NCBI GenBank assembly: GCA_027592485.1
Contig: JAQCKL010000071.1
Coordinates: 1 to 12,522, forward strand
Origin: Cyanobacteriota bacterium
GTDB taxonomy: Bacteria; Cyanobacteriota; Cyanobacteriia; Phormidesmidales; Phormidesmidaceae
Length of the DNA stretch: 12,522 nt
Direction: 5' to 3'
Below the pieces are notes generated by a model. The model saw only the letters and a list, made by a program, of their open reading frames with translations. It was not told the DNA's origin and ran no database searches. Both the position numbers and the translations under genes were made by a program. Shown one piece after another: positions 6,900 through 12,522 of the stretch; position 1 is the stretch's first letter, and the number at the start of each line of letters is the position of its first letter.

Positions 6900-7226
6900 C
6901 TAAAAAGCTTCTGCATACTTAGCCGTAAAGGCGCTCCGATCCGGCAGAACCTCAAAAACTCTATCCATACTGGTGAGCTCAAATAGCATTCTGACTTGGT
7001 CATTGATAGAACATACAAACATTTCTTTCTGAGCAGCGCGAACCTTCTTCAGCACCATCACTAAGGCCCCAAGGCCAGAGCTATCCACAAAAGAAATATG
7101 AGTGAGGTCGATCAACAACTTTTCTGCACCGTCAGCCAGAGCATCGTCCACCTGTTGCCGAAATGAATCTGCTTGAGTGCTGTCAAGAATACCGACCGGC
7201 TCAATGATCTTGACCCGTGAATCCAT
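6900..7226 (-). CDS. STAS-domain anti-anti-sigma factor (anti-sigma factor antagonist)
   Basis: A 108-residue single STAS domain of the SpoIIAA/RsbV type. In partner switching the unphosphorylated form binds an anti-sigma kinase and frees that kinase's other partner. The diagnostic motif is LIDLTHISFVDSSGLGALV. S50, just before Gly51, corresponds to the phosphorylated serine of SpoIIAA. The C-terminal half (INDQVRMLFELTSMDRVFEV) is typical of cyanobacterial members. The ATG at 7226 has a good Shine-Dalgarno sequence, GAGG at 7232-7235, six bases upstream, which fixes the start. It is convergent with the receiver-PP2C phosphatase, so together they look like two parts of one switch; the HATPase kinase part is not in the window. 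The DUF3352 gene ends 143 nt upstream on the same strand. Confidence 0.92.
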   Translation of the reverse strand: MDSRVKIIEPVGILDSTQADSFRQQVDDALADGAEKLLIDLTHISFVDSSGLGALVMVLKKVRAAQKEMFVCSINDQVRMLFELTSMDRVFEVLPDRSAFTAKYAEAF

Positions 7227-7369
7227 AATATCCTCAGTAAATCAAAGGCTGATCAAGGTCGTGTCCTGGCCATATTGCCACGCCATCACCATGATCTTAG
7301 CTATTTGAAGCGTACCCTGCTAGCCATCAAATATTGACGTTTTCAGGACGAACACAACAGGGAAATTTA

Positions 7370-9076
7370 CTACTCCATCAAGACAAAAGTGAGTTCGCCT
7401 CGGCGAATTGAACGGTCACCCCCATGAGGGCTGAGAACAATAGCGCGGATATGAGCTGTCAGGGGCTGACTAATCTCCTCCAAAACTTTTACCCACGGCC
7501 ATTGTTGTTCTAGCAAGGGCGTTATCTGGGGCCAATCGAGATATAAGAGACCCGCATTGGGGTACTCCGATGTTTTCAATACGGCTTGAAAGTTTTGACG
7601 ATCTCCCGTTCCACGGTGCTGCGACCTCTCTAGAACCCTTTGTAAGGCCTCTAGAGAGGTCGCAAAAACATCGTAGGCGTCAATCTGGGTGTGCACAGCA
7701 ACAACATCGGTTTTGATCTGTGGCAGGCTACCCAAGCCCTTAGAGGCCACAGACAGACGGGTCCAAGCGGTGACCCAATGATCCTCCAGTTTCACTTGGG
7801 CAACCCCAAAGCCATATTGTTGTGCTTGTTGATCAAGACGTTCGGGCTCTGCTGTGATGGCGGTGGATGACTTAGCGACAAAAACCCATGCAGGCAGTTG
7901 ACCGGGTAGGAGCCCCACCGCATAGTCTCCCTCGCCCCTGGTCCATAACTCAGGAACGGTGTGGGCATCCCCATTCGTGCCTAGGGATAAAGCCGTGACC
8001 ATCGGTTGAATGGCACTCTGAACCAGTTCATAACGTCCGATGCCTTCAGAGAAGGTTTGCCAAAGGGTGTTAAGGTTATTGCTCCCAGCCGCAAAAACAC
8101 TTTCGGATGGCAACCAATCCATGGCGGCTACCGGCTGATTGAGCGCGGCCAGGTAGGGGGTGAACTCACTGCCTGGAGCCGCAACCAGGGCAGTATCAGC
8201 GCTAATCCCCTCTGACGTTAGTCGCCAAGATAAAAATACCTTTTGAGCCAGCTGTGAAGTTTGCCAGGTTTGCCCATGGGTGTTTAATCCTAGCCAATCC
8301 AAAGTTTTATCTAGGTTGCTGTAAGACCAGGCAATGCGGCCAGGCGGCAACTGCTTCACTAAACCTTGATACAGGGGATCCTGGGCCAAGCTAATATCAG
8401 GGGCCTGGAAGGCCGCGATCGCCTGGCGCACCACTTGCGGATCATTGGCTAACAGGACATAGCGATCGCCCACGACTGTTGAAGCAAACTGACGACGATG
8501 GGCGGCATTGGTAGGCCCCTTAGCTTCATTAGAAAGCCGATTGTAAATTAAGGTGGTTCCTGCGATCGGCTCAAAGATCAGCTCCTCTCCAGCAATCACC
8601 TGCTGCTGCCAAAAGAGATGAGCAGATTCCCGAGCCTGCAAACCTTGGCGACTGGTCAGAACCAAAAGATAACCCGGCTGCTGGCCATTGGCAGCGACAT
8701 GATCTAAGTCTGCAGACGTAACGGCAAAGGTGACTTCATCGCCCAACCAGGGGCGTAAATCCTGGTCATAGTCCAAGCCACTCGTCGCAGATACCCAACT
8801 TTTGAATGCTTGCCATGTCTGGCGAGATTGAGATCGATATTGTGGCGCACTCCTCAGCTGTCGCAAACCCCACAGACGATCAGGACGGGTTAATAACGAA
8901 ACCATCAGGGGTGACTGACGGGGGACAAATTGGGCCGCACTCGGAGCGGACGGTCCACCTCGTGTCAACAGCGCCTGAGGATTCTGGGCCGTCAGTCCCC
9001 AAAATCCCAACAACCCTACTAGTAGCAGCACCCCTGCCACAACGGCTAGTCCCGAAAAAAACGTACGCAACTTCAT
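7370..9076 (-). CDS. DUF3352 family membrane-anchored protein, function unknown
   Basis: A 568-residue protein of the DUF3352 type widespread in cyanobacteria. After a basic start (MKLR) there is one long hydrophobic segment at residues 6-29, acting as signal peptide or membrane anchor. The large remainder should be extracytoplasmic. It opens with AAQFVPRQSPLMVSLLTRPD, typical of the family, which reads as repeated mixed alpha/beta units with the recurring theme 'xxP.Y.GLVKQLPPG..AWSYSNLD'. No catalytic motif is visible. The ATG at 9076 has GAGG (9081-9084) four bases upstream. lexA lies upstream on the same strand, 182 nt away, and the STAS gene downstream, but spacing does not prove co-transcription. 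A 15-bp inverted repeat lies inside the gene at 7620-7664. Confidence 0.78.
   Translation of the reverse strand: MKLRTFFSGLAVVAGVLLLVGLLGFWGLTAQNPQALLTRGGPSAPSAAQFVPRQSPLMVSLLTRPDRLWGLRQLRSAPQYRSQSRQTWQAFKSWVSATSGLDYDQDLRPWLGDEVTFAVTSADLDHVAANGQQPGYLLVLTSRQGLQARESAHLFWQQQVIAGEELIFEPIAGTTLIYNRLSNEAKGPTNAAHRRQFASTVVGDRYVLLANDPQVVRQAIAAFQAPDISLAQDPLYQGLVKQLPPGRIAWSYSNLDKTLDWLGLNTHGQTWQTSQLAQKVFLSWRLTSEGISADTALVAAPGSEFTPYLAALNQPVAAMDWLPSESVFAAGSNNLNTLWQTFSEGIGRYELVQSAIQPMVTALSLGTNGDAHTVPELWTRGEGDYAVGLLPGQLPAWVFVAKSSTAITAEPERLDQQAQQYGFGVAQVKLEDHWVTAWTRLSVASKGLGSLPQIKTDVVAVHTQIDAYDVFATSLEALQRVLERSQHRGTGDRQNFQAVLKTSEYPNAGLLYLDWPQITPLLEQQWPWVKVLEEISQPLTAHIRAIVLSPHGGDRSIRRGELTFVLME
7620..7664. repeat. 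15-bp perfect inverted repeat inside the DUF3352 gene
   Basis: TGCGACCTCTCTAGA (7620-7634) and TCTAGAGAGGTCGCA (7650-7664) are perfectly complementary with a 15-nt loop. On the coding strand no T-run follows, so it is not a sense terminator. It encodes part of a helix-like segment (residues about 472-486). Confidence 0.6.
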
Positions 9077-9222
9077 GGAGCCTCATAGGAACCCACAACA
9101 CGCCTAACGGGGTATAAGGACTCTCCGCCGTAGGTTGTATAGGTCTTCAACACCTGAATTAGTGTATTACTCTGTATGAGCCCTGGCCCATGATGGTGAT
9201 GTTTAGCGACATACTGACATCA

Positions 9223-9243
9223 AGAGGCTAAATTCCAGCCTCT
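9223..9243 (-). terminator. Weak stem-loop after lexA
   Basis: AGAGGCT (9223-9229) and AGCCTCT (9237-9243) form a 7-bp stem with a 7-nt loop, 15 nt after the lexA stop on the minus strand. The tail (TGATGTC) is poor in T, so termination may be partial. Confidence 0.3.
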
Positions 9244-9258
9244 AACGTTGGCGGGTAT

Positions 9259-9864
9259 TTAGTCAAAAGAATCACGCCATACGGCCACCAGCCGCCCTTG
9301 AATGTCGACTTGGCTGGCCAGAAATTCTTGTACAGGATAATCCTGATTTGCGGGCTTCAGTTGGACTTGATTGCCTTGGCGATGGAAGTATTTGAGGGTG
9401 GTTTCGCCACGTTCAATCCGAGCTGCAACGATGGTGCCTTCCCGAATACTCTGGGGATCGTGAACCGGCCTCATAATCACCATGTCGCCATCCTGGATCA
9501 TGGCACCAATCATGCTGTCACCATTGACTTTCAGGGCATAGTCCCCTGATTTAATCGGCAACCCAGCCAGGTCTAACCGCGTCACCTCATCGGTATAGAC
9601 TTCACTCACATAACCGGCGGCAATGGCTCCGTAAACGGGGATGCCGTGGATATCTTGGAGGATACGAATGGTGCGTGCTTTGCCTTCGCTCCAGTCGATG
9701 TAGCCTTTCTTCCGTAAATGATCGAGGCGGCTTTGAATGGGCGCTGGCGACTTCAACCCCATCGCTTTCATCATTTGCCGAATGGAGGGGGAATGTTGGT
9801 TATCACGAATGTAGTCCACCAGCCAGTCGTACAACTCTTGTTGGGCCTCAGTAAGGGGTTCCAT
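9259..9864 (-). CDS. lexA: LexA SOS repressor, self-cleaving type
   Basis: A 201-residue transcriptional repressor. The N-terminal winged helix (about 1-65) has the LexA signature of SPSIRQMMKAMGLKSPAPIQ at 25-44. The C-terminal peptidase domain (about 75-201) contains the Ala83-Gly84 cleavage bond in AIAAGYVSE, catalytic Ser117 in NGDSMIGAMI, and catalytic Lys158 in ETTLKYF. All three are intact. This differs from Synechocystis PCC 6803 LexA, reported to lack residues needed for self-cleavage, so a RecA-triggered SOS response is possible here. The ATG at 9864 fits the family N-terminus (MEPLTEAQQELYDWL). A promoter with an overlapping LexA box lies just upstream, so it should repress itself. 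sigA lies further upstream on the same strand, separated by a terminator. Confidence 0.95.
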   Translation of the reverse strand: MEPLTEAQQELYDWLVDYIRDNQHSPSIRQMMKAMGLKSPAPIQSRLDHLRKKGYIDWSEGKARTIRILQDIHGIPVYGAIAAGYVSEVYTDEVTRLDLAGLPIKSGDYALKVNGDSMIGAMIQDGDMVIMRPVHDPQSIREGTIVAARIERGETTLKYFHRQGNQVQLKPANQDYPVQEFLASQVDIQGRLVAVWRDSFD

Positions 9865-9891
9865 GACCGTAATCCCGAAGTGTACTCAATC

Positions 9892-9905
9892 AGAACAAGT
9901 GTACT
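9892..9905 (-). promoter_or_regulatory. LexA box (SOS operator) of lexA
   Basis: The minus strand reads AGTACACTTGTTCT, matching every position of the cyanobacterial LexA consensus RGTACNNNDGTWCB. It lies 28 nt upstream of the lexA ATG and covers the proposed -10 box, so bound LexA would block polymerase. The 10-mer AAGTGTACTC at 9897-9906 recurs at 9878-9887, giving a second half-site 19 bp away. Confidence 0.85.
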
Positions 9906-9926
9906 CTCGACTAATACATTTGTCTA
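9898..9926 (-). promoter_or_regulatory. lexA promoter
   Basis: On the minus strand, TAGACA (9921-9926, five of six matches to TTGACA) is followed after exactly 17 nt by TACACT (9898-9903, four of six to TATAAT). Transcription would begin near 9891, giving a leader of about 27 nt. The LexA box overlaps the -10 element. Confidence 0.6.
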
Positions 9927-9950
9927 CTCTGGAATTGGCGCAACCTGGCA

Positions 9951-9980
9951 TTGATCGGGATCTGATTGATCGGGGTCTGA
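9951..9980. repeat. Tandem 15-bp direct repeat upstream of lexA
   Basis: TTGATCGGGATCTGA (9951-9965) is followed directly by TTGATCGGGGTCTGA (9966-9980), with one mismatch. It lies between the lexA promoter and the sigA terminator. It could be a binding site or recent slippage; no function is shown. Confidence 0.6.
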
Positions 9981-10004
9981 TCGTTGCGCTCGACGCTTCC
10001 AAGC

Positions 10005-10037
10005 AAAACGCTCTGGTGGTTGCCACCAGAGCGTTTT
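10005..10037. terminator. Strong intrinsic terminator after sigA
   Basis: AAAACGCTCTGGTGG (10005-10019) and CCACCAGAGCGTTTT (10023-10037) are perfect 15-bp arms with a 3-nt loop. On the minus strand, the GC-rich stem is followed by TTTTGCTT 30 nt after the sigA stop. Because the arms end in A4/T4 it also works on the plus strand. It should isolate lexA from sigA transcription. Confidence 0.85.
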
Positions 10038-10067
10038 ATCCATAGCCAATCGCTAAGTCAGCACCAA

Positions 10068-11189
10068 CTACCGGATGTACTCTTTCAAGATGCTGTTGCG
10101 GTTGGGGTGGCGTAACTTACGCAGTGCTTTTGCTTCGATCTGACGAATGCGCTCGCGGGTGACGTTGAAAATCTGGCCGATTTCTTCCAGGGTCTTCATG
10201 CGGCCATCATCAAGGCCGTAGCGTAACCGCAAGACATCGCGCTCACGGGCACTGAGGGTGCCTAGTACGCCTTCTAAATCTTCCCGCAGGAGGCTCTTAG
10301 AGACTTCATCTTCAGGGGTCTCTCCATCGGACTCAATGAAGTCGCCGAGGCGAGAATCCTCTTCTTTACCAATTGGCGTTTCCAGGGAGATCGGTAGCTG
10401 TGCAGACTTGGCAATAAATCGCAGCTTCTCGATGGTCATTTCCATCCGAGTGGCGATTTCTTCTTCGGTCGGCTTACGACCTAGCTCTTGGGAAAGGAGT
10501 TTCGTGGTTTTCTTGATCCGAGAGATGGTCTCGTACAGGTGTACAGGCAGGCGAATCGTCCGGGATTGATCGGCGATCGCCCGCGTAATGGCCTGACGAA
10601 TCCACCAGGTGGCGTAGGTTGAGAACTTATAGCCCTTCTCATGGTCAAACTTTTCTGCGGCCCGAATCAGGCCAAGGCTACCTTCTTGGATCAAATCCTG
10701 GAAGGATAGACCACGATTCATGTACTTCTTGGCAATGGACACCACTAGGCGCAGGTTAGACTGCACCATTTTGTCCTTAGCCCGACGGCCTAGGTGCAAG
10801 CGACGCTGAAATGCGGGGAGCGGCATATCAACAGCTTCCGCCCATTCTGCATCCTTGGGTTCGTGATCGAGATCTTCCTCAAGCTGGTCACGAATCCGCT
10901 CTAGCTCCAATAAATCCGCAATCTTACGGGCTAGCTCAATCTCTTCCTCAGCCCGCAATAGACGAATTCGACCGATTTCCTGAAGATAGAGGCGGATCGA
11001 ATCTTCGGTGTAGTGCTTTTTCTTGGCCGGGCCGCGACGCCGTGCGGTTTTACTTTTAGTCGTTTCCTTTGCAGGGGCGGCTGCTTCTACAGAACTATCA
11101 TCATCAGCATTGTTATTGTCATCTTCAATTAAAAGATCGATTCCCTCTGCTGGCTTAATGGTGCTGAGTAGTTCATTAGCTTGAGTCAT
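10068..11189 (-). CDS. sigA: Principal (group 1) sigma-70 factor SigA/RpoD
   Basis: The essential housekeeping sigma factor. It has 373 residues. A short acidic N-terminus (DDNNNADDD) and a basic patch (SKTARRRGPAKKKH, 46-59) replace the long region 1.1 of proteobacterial RpoD, as usual in cyanobacteria. Region 1.2 is about 61-95 (DSIRLYLQEIGRIRLL). Region 2 is 141-211 with FQDLIQEGSLGLIRAAEKFD and the -10-reading GYKFSTYATWWIRQAITRAI (186-205). Region 3 is about 222-298. Region 4 is 305-362, with the -35-reading helix-turn-helix from TLEEIGQIFNVTRERIRQIE (333-352). The ATG at 11189 has GAGGA (11197-11201) seven bases upstream. The complete length and perfect signatures separate it from group 2 sigma factors, though those are close relatives. 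Confidence 0.95.
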   Translation of the reverse strand: MTQANELLSTIKPAEGIDLLIEDDNNNADDDSSVEAAAPAKETTKSKTARRRGPAKKKHYTEDSIRLYLQEIGRIRLLRAEEEIELARKIADLLELERIRDQLEEDLDHEPKDAEWAEAVDMPLPAFQRRLHLGRRAKDKMVQSNLRLVVSIAKKYMNRGLSFQDLIQEGSLGLIRAAEKFDHEKGYKFSTYATWWIRQAITRAIADQSRTIRLPVHLYETISRIKKTTKLLSQELGRKPTEEEIATRMEMTIEKLRFIAKSAQLPISLETPIGKEEDSRLGDFIESDGETPEDEVSKSLLREDLEGVLGTLSARERDVLRLRYGLDDGRMKTLEEIGQIFNVTRERIRQIEAKALRKLRHPNRNSILKEYIR

Positions 11190-11342
11190 ACCGCGTTCCT
11201 CGTGCTCCTTCGTAACTGACTAATCGTTGTGCTTTTAGCCTGATATCTCCACAACCCATCAGGTTGAACTGCTGAACTCCGGCATTTCGAAGTCAGAAAA
11301 ACCATCCACTCACTGTAGAAATGGCTATCGTCCCAGCAAGAA

Positions 11343-11432
11343 CTATCGTAAGTAGGCTAAAAACTCTTGGTAGTGTAGACCGCTGGCTTCAAAGCGTTCA
11401 ATGGATTGAACCTTGGATCCCGCTTTTTGCAT
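11343..11432 (-). CDS. Candidate 29-aa small ORF upstream of sigA
   Basis: ATG at 11432 opens 29 codons ending in TAG (11343-11345). The peptide (MQKAGSKVQSIERFEASGLH then YQEFLAYLR) has a balanced, protein-like composition, unlike the surrounding non-coding DNA. GGGGAG lies 2 nt before the ATG, closer than ideal for a ribosome site. It ends 153 nt before the sigA start on the same strand and could be a leader peptide, the tail of a decayed gene, or chance. I do not recognise the peptide. Confidence 0.3.
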   Translation of the reverse strand: MQKAGSKVQSIERFEASGLHYQEFLAYLR

Positions 11433-11695
11433 CGCTCCCCAATTGTAGTCCTTTTAACTAGGGAGCAACCACCTCCTCCACCGGCCTCTACGTTTTGTCA
11501 ATGGCAAGTAACCCACAGATCGGCATTAGTACATAGGAATTACTTCAATCTTTCCGTAATCTAATGATGTCAGGAAAATCAATGGTTTCAGGCGCAGATC
11601 CCTGGTGATCTAACTCACAATAAATTTCTGGTATGGAATCCGGAGAATCATGAATTGCTTATGAAAATATTTATTTCCATTGAAAATAATCATGA

Positions 11696-11739
11696 TCGCC
11701 ATGACCGGTAAGCTTGGCAAATAGGCGTCGCCATGACCG
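11696..11739. repeat. 12-bp direct repeat upstream of the small plus-strand gene
   Basis: TCGCCATGACCG occurs at 11696-11707 and again at 11728-11739, 32 bp apart, next to an AT-rich stretch. The copies could be binding sites or a target duplication; neither is shown. Confidence 0.5.
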
Positions 11740-11888
11740 CTCTACCCCGGCGAGGGGAGTTTAGACATCCCGTTTCACTAGGCAGATCGCTCGGGCGCAT
11801 AGGAATCTTTCCCTTAAAGTTCAAGCAGAGCAGTCAGCGGGGGCATTGTACCGTAGCGTTATTCTTGCGCGTAAACTGCTCCTCTCCC

Positions 11889-12140
11889 ATGCATAACATC
11901 TTTGAATGGCAGCCAGAGCTAGGACTTAACCACTACGCTTCGCACCCGATACAGGACGGCAGTGAGATTTTTGTTTTACATCAAATGGCCCAAGCGCTCA
12001 CAACAGAAGTGAGGTATCGGGAGGCATTGCATCGCTATTACGATTGGTATGCAGCGATCGCCCATGATCATCAAGTCGATCTAGAACAGATGCGAGCGGA
12101 ACCACAACTCCTCAAGTGGTTCCCAAGGCAGCGTCCCTAG
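11889..12140 (+). CDS. Small conserved cyanobacterial protein, function unknown (83 aa)
   Basis: From the ATG at 11889 the protein starts MHNIFEWQPELGLNHY and continues through a helical segment (IFVLHQMAQALTTEVRYREA) to a Trp/Tyr-rich C-terminal part (HRYYDWYAAIAHDHQ...LLKWF). It resembles short hypothetical proteins I recall from cyanobacteria ('FEWQPE... ALT.EV.YREA...Y..WY'), but no function is attached to them. The frame is open back to an ATG at 11733, but those 52 residues are basic, low in acidic residues and unlike the rest, so I prefer the later start. There is no membrane segment or signal peptide. It converges with ftrV, 58 nt apart. Confidence 0.7.
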   Translation: MHNIFEWQPELGLNHYASHPIQDGSEIFVLHQMAQALTTEVRYREALHRYYDWYAAIAHDHQVDLEQMRAEPQLLKWFPRQRP

Positions 12141-12198
12141 AGGAATGAAGATGCTGCCTGACCTGGCCCATAGCGGTAATGGCTAGGCCATCCAAGGG

Positions 12199-12435
12199 CT
12201 ACAGCAGTTCTAGCTCGTGGTCTTGGAAGTGCGCTCGGAACGGTCGCTTTGCCCCTTCGACCGCAAACTCCACATGCACTGGAAAATTGGCACTGATGGG
12301 GCGACCGTTCCAGTCAGAGAGGATGTTCACAATTTTGCCTTCTAAGCCTTTGGCATCAAAGGCTTCATTGCGATGTAAAGGATGGTGGTAGAAGATAACG
12401 GCATCCTTAATCCGAACGAGATCGCCAACTTTCAT
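12199..12435 (-). CDS. ftrV: Ferredoxin:thioredoxin reductase variable (alpha) subunit
   Basis: FtrV is the structural partner of the catalytic iron-sulfur subunit FtrC (FtrB) in ferredoxin:thioredoxin reductase, which passes electrons from photosystem I-reduced ferredoxin to thioredoxins. The protein has 78 residues, normal for cyanobacterial FtrV, and folds as an SH3-like barrel. It opens MKVGDLVRIKDAVIFYHHPL; the GLEGKIVNILSDWNGRPISA segment and the end PFRAHFQDHELELL are family signatures. It has no cysteines, as expected, because the redox chemistry is in the partner. The ATG at 12435 has only a distant AAAGG upstream. The catalytic subunit gene is not next to it. An imperfect stem-loop lies further upstream at 12471-12500. 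Confidence 0.92.
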   Translation of the reverse strand: MKVGDLVRIKDAVIFYHHPLHRNEAFDAKGLEGKIVNILSDWNGRPISANFPVHVEFAVEGAKRPFRAHFQDHELELL

Positions 12436-12522
12436 ACAGTATTCAACCTTTGCTTACCACGCCCTCACTGGGGAAGACTCCTCTGACAGAGGGACTTCCC
12501 TTGGGGCAACCTTTCTATCTTT

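Larger units (their letters stand above)
11190..11888. other. Long spacer between sigA and the small plus-strand gene
   Basis: About 700 nt separate the two divergent genes, so it should carry the sigA promoter(s) and a long sigA leader. It holds a candidate 29-aa minus-strand ORF (11343-11432), a 6-bp inverted repeat GCTCCC/GGGAGC (11434-11439, 11461-11466) just before that ORF, an AT-rich stretch at about 11620-11695, and a 12-bp direct repeat (11696-11707, 11728-11739). A possible sigA promoter is TTGCTG-N16-TACAGT, reading on the minus strand near 11312-11339, but the match is too weak to call. Confidence 0.5.
16..12061. repeat. Dispersed HIP1 octamers (GCGATCGC), 13 copies
   Basis: Copies start at 16, 1701, 2204, 2288, 3454, 4336, 4922, 5292, 6128, 8415, 8462, 10573 and 12054. 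Eleven lie in the called genes, one (5292) just upstream of the preferred cupin start, and one in the partial gene at the left edge. About one per kb against roughly one per 65 kb by chance is the signature of many cyanobacterial genomes. Confidence 0.9.

Noticed and set aside
9863..10045. 60-aa plus-strand ORF across the lexA promoter and sigA terminator
   Set aside because: It covers the LexA box, tandem repeat and terminator, and has no recognisable protein features.
11488..11500. TTGACA on the minus strand as a sigA -35 box
   Set aside because: No -10-like hexamer lies 16-18 nt downstream; the following sequence is GC-rich.
11613..11702. 29-aa minus-strand ORF (MAIMIIFNGNKYF...) in the AT-rich stretch
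   Set aside because: Its Ile/Phe/Lys/Asn bias follows the AT-rich DNA and there is no ribosome site; probably chance.
12471..12500. Stem-loop upstream of ftrV (GGGAAG/CTTCCC with inner CCTCT/AGAGG)
   Set aside because: It has an internal loop and no T-tract on either strand, and the neighbouring gene lies outside the window, so no role can be assigned.

Overview
The window looks like chromosomal DNA of a cyanobacterium of moderate GC content. Three things support this. The octamer GCGATCGC (HIP1) occurs 13 times in 12.5 kb. Several genes belong to cyanobacterial families: a SigG-type ECF sigma factor with its membrane anti-sigma factor, the ferredoxin:thioredoxin reductase variable subunit, a DUF3352 protein, an HmpF-like protein and a cyanobacterial-type LexA with its RGTACNNNDGTWCB operator. 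SigA also has the typical cyanobacterial group 1 layout. The genus cannot be fixed from this sequence. I see no transposase, phage gene, tRNA, rRNA or CRISPR array.

Layout. 1-422 holds the 3' end of a plus-strand gene, possibly an ABC1/UbiB-type kinase. 481-951 (minus) is a short HmpF-like coiled-coil protein, divergent from the ECF sigma factor sigG (1221-1889, plus). A membrane-anchored anti-sigma factor follows (2170-2790, plus) after an unusually long spacer that can fold. A perfect 51-bp palindrome (2880-2930) separates this pair from a minus-strand pair: a cupin (4799-5266) and a CocE/NonD-type serine hydrolase (3054-4742). Next come a receiver-PP2C phosphatase (5688-6821, plus), possibly coupled to a 49-codon ORF by an ATGA overlap, and a convergent STAS anti-anti-sigma protein (6900-7226, minus). 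The rest runs mostly on the minus strand: a DUF3352 protein (7370-9076), lexA (9259-9864) with a promoter and LexA box, a symmetrical terminator, and sigA (10068-11189). A long spacer of about 700 nt follows, with a candidate 29-aa ORF. The window ends with a small conserved cyanobacterial protein (11889-12140, plus) and ftrV (12199-12435, minus).

How the genes fit together. The theme is transcriptional control at several levels: the housekeeping sigma factor, an envelope-stress-type ECF sigma/anti-sigma pair, half of a partner-switching module (phosphatase plus STAS substrate, with no kinase here), and the SOS repressor. LexA keeps every residue needed for self-cleavage and has an operator over its own -10 box, so a working autoregulated SOS switch is likely. 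Nothing here is clearly a new biological system. The best leads are the 51-bp palindrome, the structured sigG/anti-sigma spacer, the short HmpF paralogue, and the two small ORFs upstream of the PP2C gene and sigA.
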